A DNA stretch of 64,000 bases from Rodentibacter trehalosifermentans (GCF_002000545.1 NZ_MLHL01000015.1:62001-126000); one strand, 5' to 3'. Shown: positions 1 to 10,600, counted from the first letter of the stretch. Program-made: numbers and translations. The notes: generated by a model from the sequence alone, not told the origin.

Positions 1-121
1 TTTGCTCGTAGGCATTTTTTTCCACTGTGGTTTCAGGCACTTGTCCGGCAAAATAGGCCACGCCGTTGTGAATGGAAACCTCACAAAAACGGTCGCTTGG
101 TTGAATACGTTGAATTTTCAT
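1..121 (-). CDS. RidA/YjgF-family protein, N-terminal fragment
   Basis: The first 40 codons of a leftward gene that runs off the window. The visible peptide starts MKIQRIQPSDRFCEVSIHNG and continues into AYFAGQVPETT, the N-terminal strand pattern of RidA-like (YoaB/YjgF) proteins, which deaminate reactive enamine/imine intermediates. A GAGGAG ribosome-binding site lies just before the ATG at 119-121. The C-terminal catalytic arginine region is outside the window, so activity cannot be judged. Confidence 0.75.
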   Translation of the reverse strand, partial: MKIQRIQPSDRFCEVSIHNGVAYFAGQVPETTVEKNAYEQ

Positions 122-231
122 CGCTTTCTCCTCAATAATGATGTTGAGCTATTCTAAAGTGCGGTCGGTTTTTTGTAAATCTGACTTTAGCGGAGTAAAA
201 TACCCGACAATTATTCTCAACTAAAATCGCA

Positions 232-948
232 ATGAAATTATTAATTTCCAACCAGCACGGTGCCATTGTTATGGCATTGTTACCCTTTATTTACGGGATG
301 TTATTAGCCCATCCTGTGTGGGCGCATAGTTTTTTATTTCTCGCTTGGTGTGCCCTTTATTTGATGTCTTATCCTTTTTTGAATTTGTTTAAAAACAAAA
401 ATAACCCCCTATACCGAAATTGGACGATAATTTATGCCTCTGCCGCATTCATTTTTGCCCTCCCTGCCGTATTTTATAACGGACAAATTTTATATTTTAT
501 GTTGGCGATGTTGCCTTTCGTTTGGGTGAATATTTATTACATCAAACAAAAAAATGAACGCCATTTATTCAATGATATTGCAGGTATTATCATCTTTGCC
601 CTTGCCGGTATGGGCGCTTATTATTTTCCTGACCGCACGTTTGATACCAAAATTTGCTGGGTTGCCCTTTATCCCGCTTTGTTTTTCATTGGCACCACAC
701 TTTATATCAAATCCATGATGCGGGAGCGAAAAAATCCCCTTTATCTGCGTGTTTCTATTTTGTATCATTCCTTCCTGATTGCCTATTTTGCCTTCACCGG
801 ACAATTTTATCTGATGTCGGCATTTGGTGTGGGTTGGGTTAGAGCGATTTATTTGCCAAGAAAGAAACTTTCTGTCAAACAAGTAGGTCTAACGGAGTTC
901 GTTATCACCGCTATTTTCTTTATTTTTCTTTTGCTCGGCACCTTATAG
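232..948 (+). CDS. YwiC-like integral membrane protein
   Basis: A 238-residue, very hydrophobic protein with about eight predicted membrane segments. The N-terminus MKLLISNQHGAIVMALLPF carries the NQHG...M..LP signature of the YwiC-like family. The family has no firmly established biochemical role, although it often sits near respiratory or membrane genes. It is followed after 24 bases by the Sel1 gene on the same strand, so the two are probably co-transcribed. The ATG at 232 gives a start directly at the conserved motif. The family call is from recognition of the N-terminal motif only; the function is unknown. Confidence 0.7.
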   Translation: MKLLISNQHGAIVMALLPFIYGMLLAHPVWAHSFLFLAWCALYLMSYPFLNLFKNKNNPLYRNWTIIYASAAFIFALPAVFYNGQILYFMLAMLPFVWVNIYYIKQKNERHLFNDIAGIIIFALAGMGAYYFPDRTFDTKICWVALYPALFFIGTTLYIKSMMRERKNPLYLRVSILYHSFLIAYFAFTGQFYLMSAFGVGWVRAIYLPRKKLSVKQVGLTEFVITAIFFIFLLLGTL

Positions 949-972
949 TTTACGTTTAGTAGGATAAATATC

Positions 973-1632
973 ATGAAAAAATTATGCTTCATTTTGACCG
1001 CACTTTTATCGCTTTCAACCTTTTCTCAGGGGGAAGAAATGAACCCCACAGCAAAATTGACCGACCAACAACGTTTGGATATGGCACAGGATTTTGCCAA
1101 TAAGCAGGATTGGAAATCGGTTTTTAATATTATGCAGCCTTTGGCTCTTGAGGGAAATGTGTTGGCACAAAGCAATTTGGGCATGCTCTATAACTTAGGG
1201 CGTGGCGTGCAAAAAGATCAAGAAAAAGCCTATTGGTGGTTTAGTGAAGCGGCAGAGCGGGGCAGTATTCGTGCCATTAATAATCTGGCGATGATGTATT
1301 ATCAAGGGGGGTATGTAAAAAAAGATATTCCGCAGGCGATTAAATTATTTGAAACCACCGCAAAATTAAAAGATTTGGACGCCATGATAATGCTTTCTGA
1401 AATTTACTTAAAACAAAAAAATGAAGCCAAAGCCTTTGAATGGGTGAAGAAAGCGGTAGATTTGAATAATCCTATCGCCAAATTGCGTTTAGGCATTTTC
1501 TATGAAGAAGGTATCGGCACCAAAGCCAATAAATTCCTCGCCTCAATGATGTATCGTGAAGTATTGATCTCAAAGGATATTCCCGATGAGGTGAGAAAAA
1601 CGGCAGAACAACGCTTATTGCGTCTTCATTAA
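973..1632 (+). CDS. Secreted Sel1-repeat (tetratricopeptide-like) protein
   Basis: A 219-residue protein with an N-terminal signal peptide ([20 protein letters not shown]), so periplasmic or surface-located. The rest is built of Sel1-like helical repeats: [51 protein letters not shown] and [16 protein letters not shown] each show the A..LG..Y..G.G...D spacing. Sel1 repeats are protein-interaction scaffolds, and no enzymatic domain is visible. The gene ends in a strong uptake-signal dyad terminator, so it closes a two-gene unit with the YwiC-like gene. Confidence 0.85.
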   Translation: MKKLCFILTALLSLSTFSQGEEMNPTAKLTDQQRLDMAQDFANKQDWKSVFNIMQPLALEGNVLAQSNLGMLYNLGRGVQKDQEKAYWWFSEAAERGSIRAINNLAMMYYQGGYVKKDIPQAIKLFETTAKLKDLDAMIMLSEIYLKQKNEAKAFEWVKKAVDLNNPIAKLRLGIFYEEGIGTKANKFLASMMYREVLISKDIPDEVRKTAEQRLLRLH

Positions 1633-1653
1633 TAAATTCGTGGCGTGAAAAAT

Positions 1654-1683
1654 AAAAGTGCGGTCAAAATTGACCGCACTTTT
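1654..1683 (+). terminator. Inverted uptake-signal terminator
   Basis: Perfect 13-bp arms (AAAAGTGCGGTCA / TGACCGCACTTTT) around a 4-base loop, built from two head-to-head uptake signals. It lies 22 bases after the Sel1 stop codon. Confidence 0.8.
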
Positions 1684-1752
1684 GCCTTTCATTTTCATGG
1701 TTTTGGGGTATCATATCGCTCATTCATTTCCTAGGTTTTATGAATTGTTTTA

Positions 1753-2679
1753 ATGAAAGCCACTTTTCTTGAACTTCGACATCTGAAAACGTTGCTCGCC
1801 CTCAAAGAAACGGGTAGTGTTTCATCGGCAGCGAAACGGGTTTATCTCACCCAGTCCGCACTTTCCCATCAAATAAAACTGATTGAAGATCACTTCGGTT
1901 TGCCGTTGTTTGAACGCAAAAGCCAACCGTTACGTTTAACCGCTGCAGGGGAACGTTTGATTCGCCTTGCCAATGAGGTGATGCCTAAAGTGATTGATGC
2001 AGAGCGAGATTTGCTTCGTGTTAAACACGGTGAGGCAGGGCAGTTGAGAATTGCGGTGGAATGCCACACCTGTTTTGATTGGTTGATGCCGGCAATGGAT
2101 GCGTTTCGTCAGAATTGGGGCTTGGTAGAATTGGATATTGTTTCCGGTTTTCATACCGATCCTGTCGGTTTGTTGCTTTCTCACCGTGCCGATTGCGTCA
2201 TTGTGTCGGAAATTGAAGACAACGATGAGGTGATTTTTAAACCGCTCTTTTCCTATGAAATGATGGGAATTTGCTCGAAAGATCATTCGTTGGCGGCAAA
2301 AGCGGTGTGGCAGGCGGAAGATTTTGCCGAAGAAACTTGGGTCACTTATCCGGTACCGGACGATATGCTGGATTTACTGCGTAAAGTGTTGAAACCAAAA
2401 GGGATTAATCCAACCCGCCGCACTACGGAACTCACTATCGCAATGATTCAATTGGTGGCAAGCCGTCGTGGCATTGCCACTGTGCCTTATTGGGCGGCAT
2501 TGCCTTACCTTGAAAAAGGCTATGTAGTGGCACGCAAAATTACCCAAGCGGGGCTATACAGCAATTTATACGCAGCCATTCGTAAAGAAGATAAAAAACT
2601 CGCCTACGTGGAGGATTTTTATCAAACCGTCAAATCTCAAAGTTTTTCCACCTTACCGGGGTTATCTGTTTTACCGTAA
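1753..2679 (+). CDS. metR: LysR-type regulator of methionine biosynthesis, MetR
   Basis: A 308-residue LysR-family regulator. The N-terminal winged helix-turn-helix (about residues 7-65) contains SSAAKRVYLTQSALSHQIK. It is followed by a LERKSQPLRLTAAGE-type wing and the MetR-specific start of the effector domain (RIAVECHTCFDWLMPAMDAF), which matches the conserved RIA.ECH.C..WL.P segment of enterobacterial MetR. MetR activates metE/metH and related genes with homocysteine as co-inducer. The azlC gene begins only 12 bases downstream, so metR may be co-transcribed with an amino-acid exporter. Whether this MetR controls azlCD is inference. Confidence 0.88.
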   Translation: MKATFLELRHLKTLLALKETGSVSSAAKRVYLTQSALSHQIKLIEDHFGLPLFERKSQPLRLTAAGERLIRLANEVMPKVIDAERDLLRVKHGEAGQLRIAVECHTCFDWLMPAMDAFRQNWGLVELDIVSGFHTDPVGLLLSHRADCVIVSEIEDNDEVIFKPLFSYEMMGICSKDHSLAAKAVWQAEDFAEETWVTYPVPDDMLDLLRKVLKPKGINPTRRTTELTIAMIQLVASRRGIATVPYWAALPYLEKGYVVARKITQAGLYSNLYAAIRKEDKKLAYVEDFYQTVKSQSFSTLPGLSVLP

Positions 2680-2691
2680 GAGAAGTCGTTA

Positions 2692-3411
2692 ATGGAATTA
2701 TCTCAACATCCTATTCGTGCGGCAGCGAAAGCAGCATTACCTTATAGCGCGCCCATGATCGCCGGATTTTTATTTCTCGGTGTGGCATACGGCATTTATA
2801 TGAAAGCCCTTGGTTTTGGCGTGTTATACCCCATGTTGATGGCATTATTAATTTATGCCGGATCGGTAGAGTTTATTGCCGCCGCAGCCCTTGTCGCTCC
2901 TTTTTCTCCGCTTAGTGTTTTATTGATTACGCTGATGGTGAGCGGTCGCCAAATTTTCTATGGCATTTCAATGTTAGAAAAATACGGTGCACATCTAGGG
3001 AAAAAACGTTGGTATCTAATCAGCAGTTTGGTGGATGAGTCTTTTTCCCTGAATTATATGGCGAAAATCCCACCGCACTTGGACAAAGGCTGGTATATGT
3101 TTTTCGTGAGCCTGTATCTGCACATTTATTGGGTTGTGGGGGCAACCTTGGGAAATCTATTTGGCGAAATTTTACCGGTGAATTTAAAAGGCGTGGAATT
3201 TGCTATGACCGCACTTTTCCTCGTGATTTTTGCGGAAAACTGGATGAAAGAAAAATCTCACGAAAGCTCATTGCTGGGCTTGGGGCTCACATTGATTTTT
3301 TTGTTAATTGTAGGAAAGCAACATTTTCTTATTCCAACGCTTATTAGTATTTGGCTCGTGCTGACTTTACGCCGCCCCAAACTCGAAACCAAATTGGAGG
3401 CATTAAAATGA
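2692..3411 (+). CDS. azlC: AzlC-family amino-acid exporter, large subunit
   Basis: A 239-residue polytopic membrane protein of the AzlC/YgaZ family. The family signature is clear in PYSAPMIAGFLFLGVAYGIY and YAGSVEFIAAA. AzlC works with a small AzlD partner to export branched-chain or related amino acids (YgaZH exports valine and, in some species, methionine). The stop overlaps the azlD start (ATGA), indicating translational coupling. The placement behind metR makes methionine or another sulphur-pathway amino acid a reasonable substrate guess, but nothing in the protein fixes this. Confidence 0.87.
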   Translation: MELSQHPIRAAAKAALPYSAPMIAGFLFLGVAYGIYMKALGFGVLYPMLMALLIYAGSVEFIAAAALVAPFSPLSVLLITLMVSGRQIFYGISMLEKYGAHLGKKRWYLISSLVDESFSLNYMAKIPPHLDKGWYMFFVSLYLHIYWVVGATLGNLFGEILPVNLKGVEFAMTALFLVIFAENWMKEKSHESSLLGLGLTLIFLLIVGKQHFLIPTLISIWLVLTLRRPKLETKLEALK

Positions 3412-3737
3412 CAGTGACGGAACATATCATCACAGTCGGCATTTGCGTGCTTGCGGTACAATTTACCCGCCTTTTGCCTTTTTGGGTTTTTCCGGCAAAC
3501 CGCCCGATTCCCGAATATATTCGCTATCTTGGAAAAGTTCTACCGGCGGCGATGTTTGGTATGCTGGTGATCTACTGTTATAAAAATATTGATATTTTGA
3601 GCGGTTATCGCGGTATACCGGATTTCCTTGCCGGTGCATTGGTTTTGTTGTTGCATTTTGGGAAAAAGAATATGTTTCTCTCTATTGCCGCAGGCACGAT
3701 TTTTTATATGGCGTTGGTTCAAACGGTTTTTGTTTAA
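3408..3737 (+). CDS. azlD: AzlD-family amino-acid exporter, small subunit
   Basis: A 109-residue membrane protein with four hydrophobic segments and the AzlD/YgaH motif region TRLLPFWVFPANRPIPEYIRYLG. The ATG at 3408, overlapping the azlC stop by ATGA, is chosen because family members begin close to this point; an open frame continues 57 bases further upstream inside azlC without homology. It is the partner of the upstream AzlC in the two-component exporter. Confidence 0.87.
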   Translation: MTVTEHIITVGICVLAVQFTRLLPFWVFPANRPIPEYIRYLGKVLPAAMFGMLVIYCYKNIDILSGYRGIPDFLAGALVLLLHFGKKNMFLSIAAGTIFYMALVQTVFV

Positions 3738-3863
3738 AGGCTTTAAGGGCGGAATAAAAATTTTACAGGGCAATCGGTTGCCTGTCTTTCGCCTCTTTTC
3801 CTCTCTCCCTAAATCTTTTATTATGCGGCACGCATTTATTTTTACTCAAAACAGGAGCATAGT

Positions 3864-4109
3864 ATGGAATTGAATTTCATTGAATTATTAGGCTATATCG
3901 CCACGTTTTTTGTCGCCGCTTCATTTTTGTTTAAATCAATCGTTCAGTTACGCATAGTGAATAGTATCGGCGCAGCGTTGTTTGTGATTTACGGTGTGAT
4001 TATCGGAGCCTATCCCGTCGCGGTGCTAAATGGCTTTCTGGTTTGCGTAAACCTTTATCAGCTTTACCGTCTAAACAAAGAACAGCCCGAGTCAAAAACA
4101 TTGAAGTAA
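3864..4109 (+). CDS. Small YgjV-like inner-membrane protein
   Basis: An 81-residue protein with three predicted transmembrane segments (about residues 7-23, 32-50 and 53-70) and the sequence ELLGYIATFFVAASFLFKS, typical of the YgjV/imp small membrane protein family. The preceding CAGGAGCATAGT supplies a good ribosome-binding site. No biochemical role is established for the family. It is monocistronic, bounded by a 126-base gap upstream and an uptake-signal hairpin downstream. Confidence 0.7.
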   Translation: MELNFIELLGYIATFFVAASFLFKSIVQLRIVNSIGAALFVIYGVIIGAYPVAVLNGFLVCVNLYQLYRLNKEQPESKTLK

Positions 4110-4155
4110 TCGCTTTATATTTTTGATACTCAATATTAAAAATAACCCATAAACC

Positions 4156-4178
4156 CACCGCACTTTTGTGCGGTTTTG
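4156..4178 (+). terminator. Uptake-signal hairpin after the YgjV-like gene
   Basis: ACCGCAC and GTGCGGT arms with a very short loop followed by TTTTGTG. One uptake signal folds on a partial complement. Probable rho-independent terminator 47 bases after the stop codon. Confidence 0.6.
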
Positions 4179-4242
4179 TGTATTCGAACCGATAAAAGTA
4201 GGGGGATGGATTGAAAATCCACGCACGAAATATGAAAGGTTC

Positions 4243-4268
4243 GTGTGTGAACCTTGCGGTTCACACAC
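4243..4268. repeat. 11-bp perfect inverted repeat
   Basis: GTGTGTGAACC and GGTTCACACAC with a TTGC loop, in the 559-base gap before the adhesin gene. It has no T-tract of terminator type. It may be part of the same dispersed intergenic element as the neighbouring large inverted repeat. Confidence 0.7.
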
Positions 4269-4292
4269 CTTACAACCCTTTTGTCAATTCAA

Positions 4293-4386
4293 TAAAAAGT
4301 AGGGACACAGTGCCTGTGTCCGAATTGTAAGTCATTGAAATTATTTTGGATTTTAAAGCGGACACACGCAGTGTGTCCCTACCTTT
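4293..4386. repeat. Large imperfect inverted repeat with GTAGGGACAC termini
   Basis: Two outward arms of about 28 bases, beginning AAAAGTAGGGACACAGTG at 4295 and ending with its near-complement GTGTGTCCCTACCTTTT, flank about 36 bases. Each arm is itself a short hairpin (GGACACA...TGTGTCC). This looks like a non-coding, MITE-like dispersed element; a possibly related degenerate copy lies near 44761-44815. Confidence 0.65.
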
Positions 4387-4443
4387 TACAAACAAAAGTG
4401 CGGTTAATTTTTTTGTTGTTTTTATGGTTTAAAGGGGCAAAAT

Positions 4444-4467
4444 TGCCTGCCTGCCTGCCTGCCTGCC
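4444..4467. repeat. Six tandem TGCC tetranucleotides
   Basis: Uninterrupted (TGCC)6 in the non-coding region 201 bases before the adhesin start codon and 34 bases before the FNR box. Tetranucleotide tracts are the typical phase-variation device of Haemophilus, but six units is short and the tract is outside any reading frame I can support. Confidence 0.9.
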
Positions 4468-4500
4468 CTAAAAGCCTAATGTAAAGTATGTGTAAATTTT

Positions 4501-4514
4501 TTGATTTACATCAA
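4501..4514. promoter_or_regulatory. Perfect FNR box upstream of the adhesin gene
   Basis: TTGATTTACATCAA fits the FNR consensus TTGAT-N4-ATCAA at every specified position. Its centre (4507.5) lies about 61.5 bases before the start site expected from the TATAAT at 4557, the spacing of class I FNR activation. CRP is less likely because the half-sites lack GTGA. Confidence 0.75.
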
Positions 4515-4530
4515 ATTTGTCGATAGAATC

Positions 4531-4562
4531 CGTGCCGATAAAATTAGGCACGGGTTTATAAT
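4531..4562 (+). promoter_or_regulatory. Hairpin and -10 element of the adhesin promoter
   Basis: A 6-bp inverted repeat (CGTGCC / GGCACG, 4531-4552) is followed directly by a consensus -10 TATAAT at 4557-4562. No convincing -35 lies 17 bases upstream, as expected for an activator-dependent promoter. The leader to the start codon is then about 100 bases, with GGGGAG at 4655-4660 as ribosome-binding site. Confidence 0.6.
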
Positions 4563-4668
4563 GTAGTGTTGTAATAGGAATGTTTGCAAAGGTTAAGGAT
4601 AACAAACACTATTTTCCGTGCAGTTTTTTGGAGTGTTTTTTTGATTATACTATTGGGGAGCAAATGAC

Positions 4669-7600
4669 ATGAACAAAGTTTTCAAAATTATTTGGAATCA
4701 AGCGACACAAAGTTTTGTGGTTGTGTCAGAATTAACAAAACGTAGAGGTAAACAATCCTCTTCTACGGATAAACGTCTCGCACCAAGCAAACTTCTCGTG
4801 GCAATGGGAATGGCGGGTGCGTTATTAACGGCGGAATCCGCCTTTGCAGCAACGGCAGATCGGTTGGTCGTCAAAGGTGCCAATACTCCGGTAAAAAATG
4901 TAAATAATCAAGATGCAAATGTCCTCATTGATACTGATTACGGTGGAAATATTGCTCTTGGTTTGAATGCTAAAGCAACTGCAGATCAAGATTCAATTGC
5001 AATAGGTAATAATACAGTTGCTACTGTCCGAAATGCGGTCGTTATTGGTGCAAATGCACAGGGGATTCGTGCAACTGAGAAAAATGTACAAAATCGTCAT
5101 ATTGTAGTAATTGGTACTGACGCGATTGTGCGAAACACAGATAGCCAGCAATCTCGTGGAGCAACTATTATCGGTGGTAATTCTTTAGCCGGTTTGTTAA
5201 CAAGTTCTAATGGTACTTCCACTATTTCTACAGCAAATAACCTCAGAGATGCTGACTATGCGACGGCAACGGGCGATTTAACCGTAGATCGTTTGATGTA
5301 TCGTGCAGGTATGTTTGATGCCGCTGGAAACACATTCCAGAATCAGCTGGATGAGAAAGGAAACGTTATCAATTACTACCAATCAAACGAAGCCACCGCT
5401 ATTGGTTTTGACTCCAGAGCAATCGGCGACCAAGCCATTGCTATTGGTGCGCAGGTTATTGCGGGTCATAGTTCCGTTGCCATTGGTGGTAACGATATGA
5501 CGACCGTTAATACACAAAATAATAGAGAAATTTATAAAAGTATTGTTGGTGACGATTTAGCACCAAATACATTAAAAACCAATGAGATTGATTACGACGG
5601 AAAATCGAAAAAGGACTTCTATGAAACCACCTATGCCAAAAGCGGTTCTGTGGTAATCGGTCAAAAAGCCCATTCCAATTCTTTATTTGGGACAGCATTA
5701 GGTACATCCTCATTCGTTGAAGATGGTGCAGAACTCGGAACCGCTATCGGTACGGGTGCCAGAGTGGGCAAGCAAAGCCCTACTGATATTAACAGTGCTA
5801 CATTCAGCTCAACTTCATTAAAATCAACCAAAGGTGGGGTGGCGATTGCTGCCGGTGCGGTGGCGGAAGGTGATTTTACCACCGCTGTGGGTACGGGTGC
5901 ACAAGCCTTAGAAATGAATGCAACCGCTGTGGGTTATAAAGCCTTTGCTAACCAAACAAATGCTTTAGCGTTTGGTGCTAATGCAAAATCTCAAGCAGTA
6001 GATGCGGTTGCCATGGGTAGCAATGCAGAGGTTACTTCAACGGGTAATTCTTCCATTGCTTTCGGTACAGGTACAACTGTATCCGGTGAAAAATCCGTCG
6101 CATTGGGTTCAAATATCACCTCTTTAAGCACTGAGGGTTCTGTGGTGTTAGGGGATTCTTCAACAGAAGTTGTGGGTTCAACAGGTGCTTCACACGAAGT
6201 TGGCGCAGTAGAAAGTGCAACCGTGAGAACCTCTGAGGGTGGTACCTTTACTTATAGCGGTTTTGCAGGTCAGCCGAAAGATGCAGGGAAATATGTCTCT
6301 ATCGGTCGTGTTAAGGCTGAACGTCAATTAAAAAATGTGGCGGCAGGTCATATTGATGCTAATTCCACAGATGGGATCAACGGTTCGCAACTTTACGCAG
6401 TGATGACACAAGCGGCAAATCCATTAACATTTACCGCAAATACCAACAAGGCATCACGCGAAGTATTTAATGCCACAACGAATGCAACCGAGACAGTGAG
6501 TAATGTTGGTTTGGATCGTCAATTAGGTCAAACACTGAATATTATTGGTGCGGCAAGAAAGGTTGACGGTATCACCCGCAATGCCGATACCGCTGTTACT
6601 GGCAAGTATTCTGCGAAAAATATTCAAACTATCGTTGATGATAACGGTGTTCAAATCCAAATGGCGGAAAACCCTGAGTTTACCAGTGCGAAAATTGGTG
6701 GCACACCAAAAACAGTAAATGGCACAACGACTATTGAAAATCCAATCACGATTGGTACAACGCCTGATGGTAAAAATGTGATTGGCGGTTTAAATACCAC
6801 TTTACCGGACAATAATACCAGCAATGCATTGACCAAACCGACAAACATCACCACTACAAATGCGGCGACATTAGGCGATGTGCTGAATGCCGGTTGGAAT
6901 TTAAAAAATAATAATAGTACGGTTGATTTTGTTAAACCTTATGACACGGTAAACTTTGTGAACGGTCAAGGCACCATTGCGAAAGCAGAAACTGCCGATA
7001 ACGTCACCACCAATGTGACATTTGATGTAGATTTGGGAACATTTACAACTGTTCCAACTGAAGGTGACGATAAAGGTAAAGCGATTGCCGGCAACACAAC
7101 GACCTATACTGATGCGAACGGTAATCCGGTGACGAAAAATACAGACGGTACTTATACCGATGTAGATGGGAACCCTATCGCTGAAGGTGATGTGACAACA
7201 AATGTAGAAAATCACGATAACAAAATAGCCACGATTGGCGATATTGCCAATACCATTAACAATGTATTCCATACGGTAAATACCACCAAAACAAACGAAC
7301 AAATCACTTCTGCGGAAGATAACACTGGCGTAGCGGTGAAAGCGGGCGATACGCTTAACTTTGTGGCAGCGAAAAATCTCGAAATCAAGCAAGATAATCA
7401 CACTATTACTTATGGTTTATCAAATGATATTGAGGTGAATAGTGCAACCGTTGGTAAAGCGGGCAAAGTGGATGAAAACGGTAATCCAGTTGTGCAGTCC
7501 TCAAACGGTAACTACTACCCAGAGGGTACGCAGTTGGACGAAAACGGAGATCCGGTCGATCCGAGCGTTCAACCGATTGACCCGACTAAGGTGAAAAATG

Positions 7601-10600
7601 CTACGGCTGTGGAATTAACAGCGGATAAAGGTGTTTCCACTAAGGACACAACATTAGAACCTCGTGATCCTAATGATCCTAACAGCAATGTAACCGTGAA
7701 TAATCCGCCAACAGCATTAAGCGTGAAAGATGCCAATGGCGAAAACAGCCAAATCAATGGTATTGCTTCGGCATTGGGAACAAAAGAGGTTGCAACGAAA
7801 AATCCTGAAAATGCAACTACCCCAACCGGCAAAGATACTTTAGTGGATTTAACTCCGCCAACTGACCCGGCAGATAAAGCCAAATGGGAATCCAGTGCGG
7901 TCACTGTGGGTGATATTGCCAAAATGGGTTGGATTGTTTCTGCTGAAGGTAACAATTACACCGATACCGTGAAAAACGCTAATGAAGTGAAATTCAAAGG
8001 TAAAAACGGTATATCTGTTACAGGTGAAACCAAAGACGGTGTACGTGAAATTACTGTTGCCATTGAAGAGGGTGAAGTCGTTAAACCTAACGAAGGCACT
8101 TACAATGGAAAAGATGTTATCGTTGCCGGTGATGGTAAAGTCTATAACAAAGGCGATATTGATCCGACAACCGGTAAACCGTTTGCAGGTAAAGACCCGA
8201 TTAAAGACCCGACTGATCCAACTAAAGATTTAACACCGGATCAAGTTGTAAATAATGGTAAAAACTTTGTAACCGGTAATAAAGTTGCTCAAGCTATCCA
8301 AGAATCCGGTTTCTGGGTGGGTAAAGAAAAAGATACATCTGACATTACATTTAATAATGCGGATGAAAAAGTCAATCCAAACGATGAACTTCGTTTCGCA
8401 GACGGTAAAGGCACGATTGTCAGCACAGGTACAGTGAAACGCATCGATCCGAACGGTGAAGTGGAAACTAAAACTGTTGTGAAAGTGGATGTGGATACCG
8501 CTAAAGTGGAAGCAGATACCGATGGTTCTATCAAAGATCCATTGGCAGATGCAAAAAATGCGGTGAAACAAGCGGAAGAGGCTTTAGCTGCAAATCCAAC
8601 TGATCCGGATTTACAACAAGCATTAGAAGATGCGAAAGCGGAAGAAGTGAAAGCCGGCAACAAACTTGCTACGGCAGGTGATGTAGCAAATGCGATCAAT
8701 AATTCCGGTTGGAGAACCAACTCAACAACCGCAACCGGCGATGCCTCTGAAACCTTGATTAATCCGGGTGAAGCCGTGAACTTTGAAGCCGGCAAAAATA
8801 TGCAGGTTACACAAAGTATTGAAAAAGATGAGGTAACCGGAAAAGAAACGGTGAGCTACACTTACTCAACAAAAGATGATGTCGAGTTTAACAGTGCGAA
8901 AATTGGTATGCCGAATAAAGTTGATTCTAACGGAGATCCGGTTGTGCAAGCTAAAAACGGTAACTACTACCCAGCCGGTACAGAAATGGATCCAGCAACA
9001 GGCAACCCTGTTGATTCCTCTGTAAATCCAATTAATCCAAGTGACGTGAAAGATCGCTTTACACCTGTGGAATTAACCGCAGATAAGGGGATTTCTACTA
9101 AGGAGATTACATTAGTTCCTGAAGATGAGAATGATCCTAACAGCAAACTTGTTGAAAAAGTTGAAGTTAAAGATCCAACAGCCCTAAGCGTGAAAGATGC
9201 GGAGGGTAATAACAGCCAAATCAATGGTATTGCTTCGGCATTGGATAAAAAAGTCGTTAACACAAACCCTGCTAATGACACACCGATAGACAAAGATGTC
9301 TTAGTGGATTTAACCCCACCAAGCGATTCGGCAGAGAGAGCCAAATGGGAATCCAGTGCGGTTACTGTGGGTGATATTGCCAATATGGGTTGGATTGTTT
9401 CCGCCGAAGGTAATAAGTACACCGATACCGTGAAAAATTCCAATGAGGTGAAATTTATTGGTGATAACGGTATTTCGGTTAAAGGTGCAACCAATGCAAC
9501 AACAGGTGTACGTGAAATTACCATAGCAATGGAACAAGGCGAGGTGATTAAACCTAACGAAGGCACTTACGGTGATGATAATAAGCCTGTTGTGATTGTT
9601 GATGGTAAAGTTTATAACAAAGCCGACATCGATCCGACAACCGGTAAACCGTTTGCAGGTAAAGACCCGATTAAAGACCCGACTGATCCAACTAAAGATT
9701 TAAGACCGGATCAAGTTGTAAATAATGGTAAAAACTTTGTAACCGGTAATAAGGTTGCTCAAGCTATCCAAGAATCCGGTTTCACTGTGGGTAAAGAAAC
9801 TACTGTAATAGCCGATGATCTATTTGCTAATGCGGATGAAAAAATCAATCCAAACGATGAACTTCGTTTTGCAGATGGTAAAGGTACGATTGTCAGCACC
9901 GCTACAGTGAAACAAACTGATCCTAAGGGTGAAGTGACAACCAAAACCGTGGTGAAAGTGGATGTGGATACAGGAGCATCAACAGTTCAGAATGATGGTA
10001 AGGCTTCCACTATCACTTATGAAGATACTGACGGTAAGCCAGTAACTAAAAATGAGGATGGAACTTACACCAAACAGGATGGCTCACCTATTGATGTAGC
10101 TGATGTAACGACTGTGGATAACACTAATAAAGTCGCAACGGTTGGGGATATTGTGGATACCATTAATAATGTCTCCCATACGGTCAATACCACCAAAACA
10201 AACGAGCAAATCACTTCTGCACCGGATAGCAAGGGCGTTAAGGTGAAAGCCGGTGATACGTTGAATTTTGCGGCAGCGAAAAACCTCGAAATCAAACAAG
10301 AGGGTCATAACATTACTTATGGCTTATCAAAAGATATTGAGGTGGGTAGTGTCAGAATCGGTGAAGCCGGGAAAATGGATTCACAGGGTAACCCGGTTGT
10401 TCAAGTCGATGGCAAGTACTACAAGCCTGATGACATTGATCCGAATACAGGTAAGCCTAAAGACGGTGCAGTACCAACCCCTGACGATAAAGTTGTAGAG
10501 CGTTCCGTGGTGATGAAACCAACCACAACGACTGTTGCTGATGGTAACATCGCTCCGGCGATTGATGTAAACGGTGGAACTTTCACCGGTATGGCATCAA

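Noticed and set aside
4243-4386. CRISPR-like repeats in the gap before the adhesin
   Set aside because: The repeats are inverted rather than direct, with no regular spacers and no cas genes nearby.
6901-9944. Long minus-strand open frames opposite the adhesin gene
   Set aside because: They are antisense to a strongly supported repetitive gene, have no ribosome-binding sites and give low-complexity products.
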